From assembly GCA_023393895.1 (NCBI GenBank), contig JAEXBT010000156.1, forward strand, positions 1 through 13,597: 13,597 nucleotides of DNA. The letters are read 5' to 3'. The stretch comes from Pseudomonadota bacterium (GTDB lineage: Bacteria > Pseudomonadota > Gammaproteobacteria > Xanthomonadales > Xanthomonadaceae). The position numbers and the translations under genes were made by a program. Each line of letters starts with the position of its first letter. Position 1 is the stretch's first letter. A model generated the notes under the pieces. It did not search any database, was not told the DNA's origin, and saw only the letters and a list, made by a program, of their open reading frames with translations. Below are positions 1 to 8,970 of this stretch, piece after piece.

Positions 1-1324
1 GCGTACGACGGGTGCCCTCTCTTGGATCGTCGACAGGCTCCGTACCCACTGAACGGATCGCAGGGGCTGCAGCAGGCGCAGCCACCGCGGCCGGCGTCGG
101 CGCATCGCGCTCGGTCGAGATCGAGGCCGCAATGGTCTCGCGGCGCAACGCGACTTGGCGCTTGGCCCGCTCCAGCTCCCAGGACACGCGCAGCAGCAGA
201 CCCATCGCCAGGCAGGTCATCAGGATGCTGGAACCGCCGGAGGAAACCAGCGGCAGGGTCAGGCCCTTGGTCGGCAGCAGGCCGAGGTTGACGCCGATGG
301 AGACGAACGCTTGCAGCGCGATCCACAGGCCGACGCCGAACGCGAGATAGCCGGCGAAATGGCGGCGCATCTCCACGCACTGCAACCCGATCAGGAACGC
401 ACGAGTGACCAGCACCGTGTACAGCCCAACCACGAGACAGACGCCAACGAACCCGAGTTCCTCGGCGATCACCGCCATGATGAAGTCGGTGTAGGCCTCC
501 GGCAGGTAGGACAGCTTCTGCACCGAGCCGCCGAGACCGACGCCCCAGAACTCGCCGCGCCCGACCGCCATCAGCGCATTGGTCAGCTGGTAGCCGCTGC
601 CGAACGGATCCTTCCACGGATCGCTGAAGGAAATCAGGCGCTGCATACGGTAGGGCTCGAGCAGGATCATCACCACCAGCAGCGGCATGATTGCCAGTGC
701 GGGCAGCAGCAGTCGCGGCATGTTCGCCCCGCCCAGCACCATCATGCCGGCAGTGATACCGAGGACCAGCGCTGTGGTGCCGAAGTCCTTGTGCACCAGC
801 AGCAACAGCAGCGAGAACACCGCCGCCACCGCGAACGCCTTGATGATCGCGACGAGGGTGCCCTTCACCTCGTCCGAGAATCGTGCGAGGTAGCTGGCCA
901 GCCACACGATCATCACCACCTTGATCGCCTCGGCCGGCTGGAACCCGATCGGCCCAAGGCTGATCCAGCGGCGCGCGCCCTTGACCGTGTGACCAAGTCC
1001 CGGCACCAGCACCAGTAGCAACAGCAGCACGCCGAGCAGCGGCAACAGCCGGCTGAACTGTTCCAGCTTCCGCACATCGCCACGGGTCATTGCCAGCCAG
1101 GCCAGGAACAGGCCTCCGCCCAGGAACATCAGGTGGCGGTTGAAGTAGTAGAGCGGCGGCAGGTCGCGGCTCTCGGCGATCGCCAGCGAACTGGACGCCA
1201 CCATGACCAGGCCCAGCGCGGCGAGCGCGGCGAAGCACGCCAGCAGCCACGGATCGAAGCGTCCCTGGATCGCGTCGAAACGGGTGGCCTGGCGGTCGCT
1301 CGTGGAATGCATGCGTCCGTCCAT
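1..1324 (-). CDS. ftsW: FtsW, septal peptidoglycan polymerase (SEDS family), 3' end outside window
   Basis: The open frame runs from an ATG at 1324 to the left edge with no stop, 441 codons, so the C-terminus is missing. FtsW is the membrane glycosyltransferase that polymerises lipid II at the septum with FtsI. Visible signatures are ARRWISLGPIGFQPAE near residues 115-130, a YLPEAYTDFIMAV segment with the expected catalytic Asp at residue 280, and LPTKGLTLPLVSSGGSS near the end of the core. Many hydrophobic segments alternate throughout. The location just after mraY and these motifs favour FtsW over RodA. The start ATG shares one base with the mraY stop (TGATG) and has AAGGTG five bases upstream; a second ATG four codons in is possible. 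An Ala/Pro-rich cytoplasmic tail of about 40 residues follows the core. The usual PLISYGGSS appears here as PLVSSGGSS. murG would be expected next, off the edge. Confidence 0.96.
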   Translation of the reverse strand, partial: MDGRMHSTSDRQATRFDAIQGRFDPWLLACFAALAALGLVMVASSSLAIAESRDLPPLYYFNRHLMFLGGGLFLAWLAMTRGDVRKLEQFSRLLPLLGVLLLLLVLVPGLGHTVKGARRWISLGPIGFQPAEAIKVVMIVWLASYLARFSDEVKGTLVAIIKAFAVAAVFSLLLLLVHKDFGTTALVLGITAGMMVLGGANMPRLLLPALAIMPLLVVMILLEPYRMQRLISFSDPWKDPFGSGYQLTNALMAVGRGEFWGVGLGGSVQKLSYLPEAYTDFIMAVIAEELGFVGVCLVVGLYTVLVTRAFLIGLQCVEMRRHFAGYLAFGVGLWIALQAFVSIGVNLGLLPTKGLTLPLVSSGGSSILMTCLAMGLLLRVSWELERAKRQVALRRETIAASISTERDAPTPAAVAAPAAAPAIRSVGTEPVDDPREGTRRT

Positions 1325-2412
1325 CAGCGCACCTTCAACGTGGCAAGGCCGATCAGCACCAGCACCACCGAGATGATCCAGAAGCGCACGATGACGCGTG
1401 GCTCCGGCCAGCCCTTCAGCTCGAAGTGGTGATGGATCGGCGCCATCCGGAACACGCGCTTGCCTGTCAGCTTGAAGCTGGCGACCTGGATCATCACCGA
1501 CAGCGTTTCGATGACGAACACGCCACCCATGATCACCAGCACCAGTTCCTGCCGCACGATCACCGCAAGCGTGCCGAGCACCGCACCCAACGCAAGCGCG
1601 CCGATGTCGCCCATGAACACCATCGCCGGATAGGTGTTGAACCAGAGGAACCCGAGCCCCGCGCCGGCGATTGCGGTGCAGATGATCAGCAGTTCACCCG
1701 CACCGGGCACCGCCGGGATCTGCAGGTACTTCGAGAACTCGGCGTGGCCCGAGGCATAGGCGAACACGCCGAGTGCACAGGCCACCATCACCGTCGGCAT
1801 GATCGCCAGCCCGTCCAGACCGTCGGTCAGGTTCACCGCGTTGGAGAAGCCGACGATCCAGAAGTAGGCGATCGCCACGAAGCTGATGCCCGCCAACGGC
1901 AGCGCCACCGACTTGAACAGCGGCAGGTAGAACGTCGTGGCCGCTGGCACGTCCGCGAAGGCATACAGGTAGATGCCGGCGGCCAGTCCCAGCAGCGACT
2001 GCAGCGCGTATTTGGTGCGCGAGCGCATGCCGTTGGGGTCGCGGCGCACGATCTTGATCCAGTCATCCCACCAGCCGATCGCGCCGAAGCCGATCATCAC
2101 CGCCAGCACGACCCAGATGTACTTGTTGCGCAGATCGCCCCACAGCAGCACCGCGGCCAGGATCGTCAGCAGGATCAGCGCGCCGCCCATGGTCGGCGTG
2201 CCTGCCTTGGAGAAATGCGATTGCGGCCCGTCGGTGCGGATCGGCTGGCCACCGCTCTTGAGGCCGGCAAGGTAGCGGATCACGTGCGGGCCCCACCACA
2301 GCGACAACGCGAGCGCGGTCAGCGCCGAGAGGATGGCGCGGAAGGTGAGGTACTGGAACAGGCCGAAGTGGCCCTGCAGTTGCTCCAGCCAGCGGAACAG
2401 CTCAAGCAGCAT
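1324..2412 (-). CDS. mraY: MraY, phospho-MurNAc-pentapeptide transferase (lipid I synthase)
   Basis: MraY transfers phospho-MurNAc-pentapeptide from UDP to undecaprenyl phosphate in the inner membrane, making lipid I. The protein is 362 aa from the chosen start, against 360 in E. coli. Motifs seen are [13 protein letters not shown] (65-77), the metal-binding/catalytic pair in GWWDDWIK (D116, D117), [22 protein letters not shown], and [23 protein letters not shown] near the end. The last residues [10 protein letters not shown] match the E. coli C-terminus as I recall it. A longer frame begins at 2469, but family alignment puts the start at [11 protein letters not shown] (ATG 2412), with GGGGAGGG about nine bases upstream inside the murF end. 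The gene overlaps murF by 11 nt, so translational coupling is likely. About ten hydrophobic segments fit the family topology. Confidence 0.97.
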   Translation of the reverse strand: MLLELFRWLEQLQGHFGLFQYLTFRAILSALTALALSLWWGPHVIRYLAGLKSGGQPIRTDGPQSHFSKAGTPTMGGALILLTILAAVLLWGDLRNKYIWVVLAVMIGFGAIGWWDDWIKIVRRDPNGMRSRTKYALQSLLGLAAGIYLYAFADVPAATTFYLPLFKSVALPLAGISFVAIAYFWIVGFSNAVNLTDGLDGLAIMPTVMVACALGVFAYASGHAEFSKYLQIPAVPGAGELLIICTAIAGAGLGFLWFNTYPAMVFMGDIGALALGAVLGTLAVIVRQELVLVIMGGVFVIETLSVMIQVASFKLTGKRVFRMAPIHHHFELKGWPEPRVIVRFWIISVVLVLIGLATLKVR

Positions 2413-3778
2413 CTTCGATGCCCTCCCCTTGCAGCAGCGCGGCGACCACGCGATCCATCGCGCTGCCACGCGACCCCTTCACCAGCACCCGTACGCCCTC
2501 GCGCAAGCCGCTGCGCACCGCATCGGACAGCGTCTCGTGCGTATCGAAGCGGTGCGCACCCTCACCGAACGCCTCGGCGGCGTGGGACGACAGCGCGCCG
2601 AGCGTGTACATGCGGGTGATGCCGGCTGCCTTGGCGCGACGCCCGACCTCGGCGTGCAGAGCGACTTCGTCGGCACCGAGTTCGCGCATGTCGCCAAGCA
2701 CCAGCCACGCCTCGCCCCCGCCCGCGGCCAGCGTGTCGATCGCGGCATGGGTGGAGCCCGGGTTGGCGTTGTAGCTGTCATCGATGAGTTCCGCGCCACT
2801 GGCAAGCACGCGCGCGACGCCACGGCCGGCGACCGGTCGCGCCGCTTCCAGCCCAGCCTTGATGTCCTCCAGATCGATCCCCGCACCCAGCGCCATCGAG
2901 GCGGCGGCCAGCGCGTTGGCCACGTTGTGGCGGCCGGGCAGCGCCAGCACGACTTCCACGTCGCCCAGCGGCGTCTGCATCCTGAAGCGTGAACCCTCGC
3001 GCGTGGCCTCGATGCCGCCCGCGGACACGTCGGCGCTGGCCTCCAGCCCGAAGCGCAGGATCCGGCGCCCGTGCGCGCGCTCGGCGAAGTACGGCGCGAA
3101 CGCGTCATCGGCATTGATCACCGCCACGCCCTCGGCTGGCAGCGCGTCGTAGATCGCCGCCTTGGTGTCGGCCACGCCCAGCAGCGAGCCCATCCGCTCC
3201 AGGTGCGCCGGCGCGATGTTGTTCACCAGCGCCACGTCCGGCCGCACGACGCCGGTCAGGTACTTGATGTCGCCCGGCTTGCCCGCGCCCATCTCGTACA
3301 CCGCGAAGCGCGCGTCATCGGGTGCCGCGATGAGCGCCAGCGGCAGGCCGATCTCGTTGTTGAAGTTGCCGGGGTTGGCGTAGGCGCCACCAGCCTGGGC
3401 GAGGATCGACAGCAGCAACGTCTTGACACTGGTCTTGCCGTTGCTGCCGGTCACCGCGAACACACGCGTCGCGCGCTCGCGCTGCAGGCCGCGCGCGAAG
3501 GCGGCCAGCGCGGCCTCGGTATCGGCGACGAGGATCTGCGGGATTTCAGGGTTCATCTCACGCGACACCAGCGCCGCCGCCGCGCCCCGCGCGGCCGCGT
3601 CGGCGACGTGCGCGTGGCCATCGAAATTCTCGCCCTTCAGCGCTACAAACAGCAGCGCGCCGCCTTCGGCATCCGGCAGCTTGCGGGTGTCGGTGGACAC
3701 GCCGGCCACTTGCACGTCCTCGCCGAGCAGGCGACCGCCGGCCAGTTGCGCGATCCTCGACAGCGGCATCGGCTTCAT
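2402..3778 (-). CDS. murF: MurF, UDP-MurNAc-tripeptide:D-Ala-D-Ala ligase
   Basis: This cytoplasmic ATP-dependent ligase adds D-alanyl-D-alanine to UDP-MurNAc-tripeptide, completing the pentapeptide precursor used by MraY. The protein is 458 aa, close to the E. coli length of about 452. The N-terminal UDP-binding domain includes STDTRK (28-33). The central ATPase domain has the P-loop TGSNGKT (110-116) followed by [11 protein letters not shown] and [13 protein letters not shown]. The C-terminal ligase domain carries [18 protein letters not shown] and [15 protein letters not shown]. These MurF-specific strings separate it from MurC, MurD and MurE. The ATG overlaps the murE stop by four bases (ATGA), with GGAGG five bases upstream. 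No truncation or missing key residue was seen. Confidence 0.97.
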   Translation of the reverse strand: MKPMPLSRIAQLAGGRLLGEDVQVAGVSTDTRKLPDAEGGALLFVALKGENFDGHAHVADAAARGAAAALVSREMNPEIPQILVADTEAALAAFARGLQRERATRVFAVTGSNGKTSVKTLLLSILAQAGGAYANPGNFNNEIGLPLALIAAPDDARFAVYEMGAGKPGDIKYLTGVVRPDVALVNNIAPAHLERMGSLLGVADTKAAIYDALPAEGVAVINADDAFAPYFAERAHGRRILRFGLEASADVSAGGIEATREGSRFRMQTPLGDVEVVLALPGRHNVANALAAASMALGAGIDLEDIKAGLEAARPVAGRGVARVLASGAELIDDSYNANPGSTHAAIDTLAAGGGEAWLVLGDMRELGADEVALHAEVGRRAKAAGITRMYTLGALSSHAAEAFGEGAHRFDTHETLSDAVRSGLREGVRVLVKGSRGSAMDRVVAALLQGEGIEDAA

Positions 3779-5247
3779 GCGCGCGCCTCCAGCACTTCGC
3801 GGGCGACCGCCATGTCGTCGAAATCGTGCTTGACGCCGGCGACCTCCTGATAGGTCTCGTGGCCCTTGCCGGCGACCAGCACGATGTCGTCGGCACCGGC
3901 CGCCTCGATCGCCCGGACGATCGCCGCGCGGCGGTCGCGCAACACGATGGCGCGCTCGGGATGCGCAAGGCCGGCGACGATGTCGGCGACGATGCCATCG
4001 CCATCCTCGCCCCGCGGGTTGTCATCGGTGACGATGACGGTTTCCGACAGTTGTTCAGCGATGGCCGCCATCTGCGGCCGCTTGCCGCGGTCGCGCTCAC
4101 CGCCGCAGCCGAACACGCAGGTCAGCCCGCCCTTCAGGTGCGCGCGCAGCGATTCCAGCGCCTGCTGCAGCGGATCAGGCTTGTGCGAGTAGTCGATGAC
4201 CACCAGCGGCAGCACGCCGTCGCCGCCCAGCCGGTTCATGCGCCCGGCGACCGGCTGCAGTGCTTGCAGCACGCCGACGATCTCGTCGAAGCCGCGGCCT
4301 TCGGCCAGCAGCACGCCGGCCACCGTCAGCAGGTTGTCGATGTTGAAGCGGCCGAGCAGCGGTGACTGCACGTGCTCGACACGATCACCGATGCGCAGGT
4401 CGAAACCGATGCCGCGCGCGTCCAGCACGATGGCAGACGCCGCCACATCCGCATGGGCGTCGCCGGACGCGGAAATGCCGATGCCGCGCACGCCGGCCGG
4501 CAGCGCATGCAGCAACCGCGCGCCGTAGGCGTCGTCGCGATTGATCACCGCCGCACGCAGGCCCGGGCGCGTGAACAGCCTCGCCTTGGCCGCGCCGTAG
4601 CTTTCCATGTCGCCGTGGTAATCGAGATGGTCGCGGGTGAGGTTGGTGAACACCGCGATGTCGTAATGCACGCCGTCCACTCGTCCCTGGTCAAGCGCGT
4701 GCGAGCTGACCTCCATCGCCACCGCCTTGGCGCCAGCGTCGCGCAGCCCGGCCAGCAGTTCGTGCATCGGCAGCACCAGCGGCGTCGTGAAGCCGGTGGC
4801 GACTTCCGCGCCATGCAGGCCAGCGCCCAGCGTGCCGATCGTGCCGGTGCGGGTGCCGAGGCGCTCGAGAGCCTGCGCGATCAGCTGCACGCTGGAGGTC
4901 TTGCCGCTGGTGCCGGTGACGCCGACCATCGTCATCGCCCGCGAAGGTGCGTCGTGGAAGGCATCGCCCATCGCACCCAGGCGCGCGCGCAGGCCGGGCA
5001 CGGCGATCGCATCGGCCGGCGCCGGAAGGTCATCAGGGGCCGGCGGCTCGAACAGGATCGCCGCGGCACCGCGCTCGCGCGCCTGCTCGACGAAACCGAG
5101 CCCATGCGCACCGAAGCCGGCGATCGCCACGAATGCATCGCCGGAACGCACCGCGCGGCTGTCCATCACTAACCCGCTGATCTCAAGCTCAGCGGGAATC
5201 CCCGGCACATCCGGCAACAGCGTGGCGAGCGCGAGGCGACGGCTCAT
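3775..5247 (-). CDS. murE: MurE, UDP-MurNAc-L-Ala-D-Glu:meso-diaminopimelate ligase
   Basis: MurE adds the third stem-peptide residue to UDP-MurNAc-L-Ala-D-Glu in the cytoplasm. The protein is 490 aa (E. coli about 495). [10 protein letters not shown] (24-33) lies in the UDP-binding domain, the P-loop TGTSGKT is at 111-117, and [24 protein letters not shown] contains the stretch bearing the lysine that is carbamylated in Mur ligases. DNPR (409-412) is the diagnostic motif for meso-diaminopimelate rather than lysine as substrate, fitting a Gram-negative wall. GKGHE appears near the C-terminus. The ATG overlaps the ftsI stop by four bases, with GGAGG seven bases upstream. Its stop overlaps murF in the same way. 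Confidence 0.97.
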   Translation of the reverse strand: MSRRLALATLLPDVPGIPAELEISGLVMDSRAVRSGDAFVAIAGFGAHGLGFVEQARERGAAAILFEPPAPDDLPAPADAIAVPGLRARLGAMGDAFHDAPSRAMTMVGVTGTSGKTSSVQLIAQALERLGTRTGTIGTLGAGLHGAEVATGFTTPLVLPMHELLAGLRDAGAKAVAMEVSSHALDQGRVDGVHYDIAVFTNLTRDHLDYHGDMESYGAAKARLFTRPGLRAAVINRDDAYGARLLHALPAGVRGIGISASGDAHADVAASAIVLDARGIGFDLRIGDRVEHVQSPLLGRFNIDNLLTVAGVLLAEGRGFDEIVGVLQALQPVAGRMNRLGGDGVLPLVVIDYSHKPDPLQQALESLRAHLKGGLTCVFGCGGERDRGKRPQMAAIAEQLSETVIVTDDNPRGEDGDGIVADIVAGLAHPERAIVLRDRRAAIVRAIEAAGADDIVLVAGKGHETYQEVAGVKHDFDDMAVAREVLEARA

Positions 5248-7136
5248 CGAATCGCCTCCAGCGGCTCCGGCAATGGCAAGGGCAATGCATCAGTCGCCGC
5301 GCTGTCCACGGGGACGGGTGCGCCCGTTACCGCCGGCGCCACAGCCACGCGGGGACCGGCTTCGCCCTTGGCCTGCGCGGCAATCCAGGTCTCGATGTCA
5401 TCCGGCGCCACGTCCTGCAGGCGCAATACGCCTTCCATCACGTTGCGGAACACCGGCGCCGACACCAGTCCGCCGTAATAGCCCTTCGACGGATCGGGAT
5501 CGTTGACCGCGACCACCATCGCGTAACGCGGGTTGTTCACCGGCACCAGGCCGGCGAAGTAGGACACGTAACGGCGCGAGTAGCCGCCGCCGCTGGCCTT
5601 GCGCGCAGTGCCGGTCTTGCCGGCGACGTGGTAACCGAGCACGGCCGCCTGGGTGGCGGTGCCGCCGGTCTCGGTGACCGTCTGCATCATCCGCACGATC
5701 GTGCGGGCGAGCTCCGGTGCGATCACCCGCTTGCGCTCGCCCTGCTCACCCCGGATGAAGGTGGGGCGCACCGAGACGCCGTCGTTTCCGAGCGTCGCGT
5801 AGGCATGGGCAATCTGCATCGGCGTGGCGCTCAACGCATAGCCGTAGGACAGCGTCTGCTTGGTGGTGCCGTCCCAGCGCTCGGGCGATGCGAACAGGCC
5901 AGCGGCCTCGCCGGGGAAGCCGATGCCGGTGCGGCTGCCGTAGCCGAACCTGCGGAAGAAGTCGTACAGCTGCCGGTTGTCCAGCTTGCGCGCGATCAGC
6001 GCCACGCCGACGTTGGAGCTCTTGGTGATCACGCCGGTGGTATCGAGCACGCCGTAGTTGCGATGGTCGGTCGTGCGGTAGCGGCCGTTGGCGGTCCAGC
6101 CGGGATTGGTGTTGAACACCGAATCGGTGCGGATGACGCCTGCCTCCAGCCCCGCTGCGACGGTGAGCGGCTTCATCGTCGAGCCCGGTTCGAACAGATC
6201 GGTCAGAGCGCGGTTGCGGTGCGCCTCGCGGTTGGCACTGCCCACGTTGTTCGGGTTGAACGACGGCAGGTTGGCCATCGCCAGCACCTCGCCGGTTTCC
6301 ACGTCCAGCACCACCGCCGAACCGCTGGAGGCACCACTCTGCTCGAGCATCGCCTTGAGTTCTCGATAGGTCAGGTACTGGATGCGGCGGTCGATGGTGA
6401 GCTGCAGGTCCTTGCCGGGCTGCGCGGCACGCAACAGGTCGACGTTCTCGACGATGCGTCCGCGGTTGTCGCGGATCACGCGCTTCAGTCCCGGCTTGCC
6501 GCGCAACCAGTCGTCGAGCGCAAGCTCTACGCCCTCCTGCCCGTAATCATCCACGTTGGTGAAGCCGAGCACATGCGCGAAGGCCTCGCCCTGCGGGTAG
6601 AAGCGGCGGAACTCGCGCTGCGAGTACACACCCGCGATGCCGAGCGCGACCACGCGCTGGGCCAGCGCCGGGTTCATGCGCCGCTTGACCCAGAGAAACT
6701 CCTTGTCGGCCTTCTGCGATACGCGCCGGCGCAGGTCTTCCTCGGACAGCTCCAGCGCACGCGCGAGTTCACGGATGCCCTTGGCATTGCCGGCGAGCTC
6801 CTGCGGATTGACCCAGATCGATTCAACCGGCGTGGACACCGCCAGCGGCTCGCCGTTGCGATCGGTGATCATGCCGCGGGTGGTGGCGATTTCCACGTCG
6901 CGCTGGAAGCGCTCGTCGCCCTGCTTCTGGTAGAACTCGTTGTTGACCAGCTGCAGGTTCACCGCGCGCCCCACCAACGCCACCGCGCACAGTGCCAGCG
7001 TGCCGCCGACCAGCACGATGCGCTTGCGCACGTCGAAGCCGGAGCGACCGTTGCCGCGTCCGGCCTGCGCACGACCACCCTCGCGGCGCGAATCACGCGC
7101 GGGGCGGCGTGGCTCTCGGCGGTCGAAGATGCTCAT
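5244..7136 (-). CDS. ftsI: FtsI (PBP3), septal peptidoglycan D,D-transpeptidase
   Basis: FtsI crosslinks septal peptidoglycan and works with FtsW. The protein is 630 aa (E. coli 588). It has a basic, Arg/Gly-rich cytoplasmic leader of about 38 residues, then a single membrane anchor (about 39-58, [16 protein letters not shown]) and a pedestal domain containing [15 protein letters not shown]. The transpeptidase domain carries all three catalytic motifs: STMK with nucleophile S319 and K322, SSN at 373-375, and KTG starting at K507. A Pro/Ala/Val-rich periplasmic tail of about 45 residues follows the catalytic domain. The ATG overlaps the ftsL stop by four bases. No strong Shine-Dalgarno is visible, so coupling to ftsL is likely. 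The basic leader and tail account for the extra length. Confidence 0.97.
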   Translation of the reverse strand: MSIFDRREPRRPARDSRREGGRAQAGRGNGRSGFDVRKRIVLVGGTLALCAVALVGRAVNLQLVNNEFYQKQGDERFQRDVEIATTRGMITDRNGEPLAVSTPVESIWVNPQELAGNAKGIRELARALELSEEDLRRRVSQKADKEFLWVKRRMNPALAQRVVALGIAGVYSQREFRRFYPQGEAFAHVLGFTNVDDYGQEGVELALDDWLRGKPGLKRVIRDNRGRIVENVDLLRAAQPGKDLQLTIDRRIQYLTYRELKAMLEQSGASSGSAVVLDVETGEVLAMANLPSFNPNNVGSANREAHRNRALTDLFEPGSTMKPLTVAAGLEAGVIRTDSVFNTNPGWTANGRYRTTDHRNYGVLDTTGVITKSSNVGVALIARKLDNRQLYDFFRRFGYGSRTGIGFPGEAAGLFASPERWDGTTKQTLSYGYALSATPMQIAHAYATLGNDGVSVRPTFIRGEQGERKRVIAPELARTIVRMMQTVTETGGTATQAAVLGYHVAGKTGTARKASGGGYSRRYVSYFAGLVPVNNPRYAMVVAVNDPDPSKGYYGGLVSAPVFRNVMEGVLRLQDVAPDDIETWIAAQAKGEAGPRVAVAPAVTGAPVPVDSAATDALPLPLPEPLEAIR

Positions 7137-7399
7137 GGCCGCACCACCACGATTTCATTCGCCTTGGGCAACACCATGCCCAGGCGCTCGCGCGCGGTGC
7201 GGTCGATCAGCGTGCTCTCGGCCCAGGTCGCCTGCTCCAGCTGGAGACGGCTGAACTCGACGTTCAATTCGTCGCGGGTCTTCTCGAGCCGGTTGAGCTC
7301 GACGAACAGCTGGCGATGGCGATGGCGTGCCATCACCACCCCCACCGCGCTGGCGATGTCGAGCACGATCAGCAGGCCGATGAGGAAGCGCAGGCTCAT
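7133..7399 (-). CDS. ftsL: FtsL, bitopic divisome linker protein
   Basis: FtsL is a small inner-membrane protein that forms the FtsQLB complex and activates FtsWI. This product is 88 aa. A hydrophobic segment at about residues 4-24 ([21 protein letters not shown]) follows a very short cytoplasmic N-terminus. A periplasmic region from about 30 to 62 has regularly spaced Leu and Phe, compatible with the coiled coil that pairs with Fts[21 protein letters not shown] near the C-terminus matches the end seen in proteobacterial FtsL. The sequence is too short and variable for identification by motif alone; position between rsmH and ftsI is strong support. It starts at ATG 7399 with GGGGGA upstream and overlaps both neighbours by four bases. 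Confidence 0.93.
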   Translation of the reverse strand: MSLRFLIGLLIVLDIASAVGVVMARHRHRQLFVELNRLEKTRDELNVEFSRLQLEQATWAESTLIDRTARERLGMVLPKANEIVVVRP

Positions 7400-8349
7400 G
7401 CGGCATCCCCCAGCTTCTCGGCCACCCGCAGCACCGCACTGCGCGCGCGCGGATTGGCGCGCACTTCGGCGTCATCGCCCTTGGTCGCGCCACCCACCAG
7501 CTTCAGCGTCGGATGGAAGGCCACCTGCTGCGGCAGCCGGCGGTCGCTCGGCGGCGCCTTGGCCTTCGCCGCCATGAAGCGCTTGACGATGCGGTCTTCC
7601 AGCGAATGGAAGCTGATCACCACGAGTCGGCCTTCGGTGTTCAGCGCGTCATGCGCGGCGGCCAGACCCGCCTCGAGATCCGCCAGCTCGCGGTTGATAT
7701 GGATGCGGATCGCCTGGAAGCTGCGCGTGGCCGGATGGATGCCCTCGCGACCCCGCGGCATCACCGAGGCGATCAGCTCCGCCAGCTCCAGCGTGCGGGT
7801 GATCGGCCGCTCCGCACGGCGCGCGACGATTGCCCGGGCGATGCGGCGACTCATGCGCTCCTCGCCATAGGTCCAGAGCACGTCGGCGATCTCGCGCTCG
7901 CTGGCGTCGGCCAGCCACTCGGCGGCGCTCTGGCCGCGCGAATCGTCCATGCGCATGTCGAGCGGGCCATCCTTGCCGAAGGAAAAGCCGCGCTCGGCGA
8001 CATCGATTTGCGGGGAGGACACGCCAAGGTCGAACAGCACGCCATCCAACCCGGCGGAAACCACATCCCAGTCACCCAGTTCGGCGAAACTGCCGTGGTG
8101 GATGGCCACGCGTGCATCACTGCCGAAACGCGCCTTCGCCTCGGCAATCGCCGCCGGGTCCTTGTCCATGACCAGCAGGCGCCCCTCCGCACCCAACTGC
8201 GCCAGCACGCCGGCGGCGTGGCCACCGCGGCCGAAGGTGCCGTCCAGATACGTACCGTCGGCACGCACGCGCAGACCCGCCAGCACCTGCGCGTACAACA
8301 CCGGAAGATGCGAGGGAGGCGTGGGTGCGGCTGCGACCGCCGCGCTCAC
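7396..8349 (-). CDS. rsmH: RsmH (MraW), 16S rRNA (cytosine-1402 N4)-methyltransferase
   Basis: RsmH uses S-adenosylmethionine to methylate N4 of C1402 in the 16S rRNA decoding centre. The protein is 317 aa (E. coli 313). HLPVL (14-18) opens the fold, DGTFGRGGH (36-44) is the SAM-binding motif I, MDKDP lies at 61-65, FDLGVSSPQ begins at 106, and [13 protein letters not shown] and [16 protein letters not shown] follow. The start is GTG at 8349, overlapping the mraZ stop as GTGA, with GGAG eight bases upstream. About twelve residues precede HLPVL, the usual spacing, which supports this start. rsmI, whose product modifies the 2'-OH of the same nucleotide, lies about 3.3 kb away. Confidence 0.97.
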   Translation of the reverse strand: MSAAVAAAPTPPSHLPVLYAQVLAGLRVRADGTYLDGTFGRGGHAAGVLAQLGAEGRLLVMDKDPAAIAEAKARFGSDARVAIHHGSFAELGDWDVVSAGLDGVLFDLGVSSPQIDVAERGFSFGKDGPLDMRMDDSRGQSAAEWLADASEREIADVLWTYGEERMSRRIARAIVARRAERPITRTLELAELIASVMPRGREGIHPATRSFQAIRIHINRELADLEAGLAAAHDALNTEGRLVVISFHSLEDRIVKRFMAAKAKAPPSDRRLPQQVAFHPTLKLVGGATKGDDAEVRANPRARSAVLRVAEKLGDAA

Positions 8350-8792
8350 AGGCGCAGCTCCATCATCTGCGGGCTGAGGTCGTCATCGCCGACCGTCTGC
8401 CGGATCTGTGCGTGATGCGCCTGCTCGCTCCACAGCTCGAACTTCTCGCCCATGCCGAGCAGCACCGCCTTCTTCTCGATGCCGACCGCGCTGCGGTGGC
8501 TGGCGGGAATGGAGATGCGGCCGCTGCCATCGAGCTCGACATGCGCGGCCGAGCCCACCAGCGTGCGCTGCAGGCGACGATGCGCGCTCAGCGTCGTCGG
8601 CAGGGCGTTGACCTCGTCGCGCACGCGCTCCCACTCCGATTCCGGGTAGAGAAACAGGCAGCCGGCCTCGAACGGGTTGTAGGTGATCACCAGGCGATTG
8701 CCACACGCGCTCGCCACCTGCTCGCGATGCGCGGTGGGGACGGTCAGACGACCCTTGTCGTCGATCGTGATGGCGGTCTCACCCTGAAACAT
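8346..8792 (-). CDS. mraZ: MraZ, transcriptional regulator of the dcw operon
   Basis: MraZ is a ring-forming DNA-binding protein of the AbrB/SpoVT-like fold that represses its own promoter in E. coli. The protein is 148 aa (E. coli 152). Two tandem MraZ domains are visible, each with the DxxxR signature: DDKGR (11-15) followed by LTVP, and DGSGR (88-92) followed by [13 protein letters not shown] at the N-terminus is the family start, so ATG 8792 is well supported. However, the bases before it (CAGCCCCCTCC) contain no Shine-Dalgarno, unlike most downstream genes. A four-repeat MraZ box sits 48 bases upstream of the start codon, so autoregulation is expected. mraZ is the promoter-proximal gene of the cluster. 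Confidence 0.97.
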   Translation of the reverse strand: MFQGETAITIDDKGRLTVPTAHREQVASACGNRLVITYNPFEAGCLFLYPESEWERVRDEVNALPTTLSAHRRLQRTLVGSAAHVELDGSGRISIPASHRSAVGIEKKAVLLGMGEKFELWSEQAHHAQIRQTVGDDDLSPQMMELRL

Positions 8793-8839
8793 GGAGGGGG
8801 CTGCACGGCGCTGGGCGAAGGGTTCAGGATGACACAGGA

Positions 8840-8875
8840 AACCACAAGTTCCCCGGATATCCCACTAGCCGCCAC
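8840..8875 (-). promoter_or_regulatory. MraZ operator: four direct repeats with 10-bp period
   Basis: On the minus strand GTGGC starts at 8875, GTGGG at 8865, CGGGG at 8855 and GTGGT at 8845, each exactly ten bases after the last. This is the TGGGN-N5 arrangement known for MraZ binding sites. The second repeat (GTGGGA) is closest to consensus and the outer two are weaker. The array begins inside the -10 element and extends past the predicted start of transcription, a placement expected to block RNA polymerase. The pattern is seen directly; occupancy by MraZ is inferred. Confidence 0.85.
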
Positions 8876-8902
8876 CTTAGGTTTCGCCCACAGCGTTGTC
8901 AA
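8874..8902 (-). promoter_or_regulatory. Sigma70-type promoter for mraZ and the dcw operon
   Basis: The minus strand carries a perfect -35 hexamer TTGACA (8902-8897), a 17-bp spacer and TAAGGT as -10 (8879-8874; four of six bases match TATAAT). Predicted transcription starts near 8866, leaving a leader of about 74 nt before mraZ. The -10 overlaps the first MraZ repeat. All downstream junctions to ftsW overlap, so this is probably the main promoter of the cluster. Confidence 0.75.
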
Positions 8903-8915
8903 CAACTTGCGACGG

Positions 8916-8923
8916 TTTTTTTT
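8916..8923 (-). promoter_or_regulatory. A8 tract at UP-element distal position
   Basis: Eight consecutive A on the minus strand lie at about -50 to -57 from the predicted start near 8866. That is where the distal UP-element subsite contacts the RNA polymerase alpha C-terminal domain. In such GC-rich sequence an A8 run is conspicuous. Read on the plus strand it is a T8 run after a weak five-pair stem, but no plus-strand gene lies before it that would need a terminator. Confidence 0.45.
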
Positions 8924-8947
8924 CAGCGCGGTCAAGGACTTGCGCCG

Positions 8948-8960
8948 AACTTCAGAAGTT
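8948..8960. repeat. 13-bp palindrome, possible operator
   Basis: AACTTC and GAAGTT form perfect inverted arms of six bases around one central A. It sits about 82-94 bp upstream of the predicted mraZ transcription start, upstream of the A8 tract. It does not match the GAAC-N4-GTTC LexA pattern. The symmetry is what a dimeric regulator site would show, but no regulator can be named and chance is possible. Confidence 0.35.
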
Positions 8961-8970
8961 GGTCGAAAGT

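Noticed and set aside
673..680. E. coli-type Chi octamer GCTGGTGG here (minus strand) and at 10262 and 11489 (plus strand)
   Set aside because: The word arises readily from common codons in GC-rich genes, and Chi sequences differ between lineages.
1426..2619. A 397-codon plus-strand open frame opposite mraY and murF
   Set aside because: It has the same His/Arg/Gln-rich shadow composition and no recognisable motif, and it lies over two conserved genes.
5628..7577. A 649-codon plus-strand open frame opposite ftsI, ftsL and rsmH
   Set aside because: It is antisense to three certain genes, its protein is low-complexity and rich in Arg, His, Ala and Gln, and no domain is visible. Long antisense frames are expected from codon bias in GC-rich DNA.
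8894..8923. A plus-strand intrinsic terminator (weak stem then T8)
   Set aside because: The stem has only five pairs including one G-T pair, and no plus-strand gene ends upstream. The A8 reading on the minus strand as an UP element fits better.
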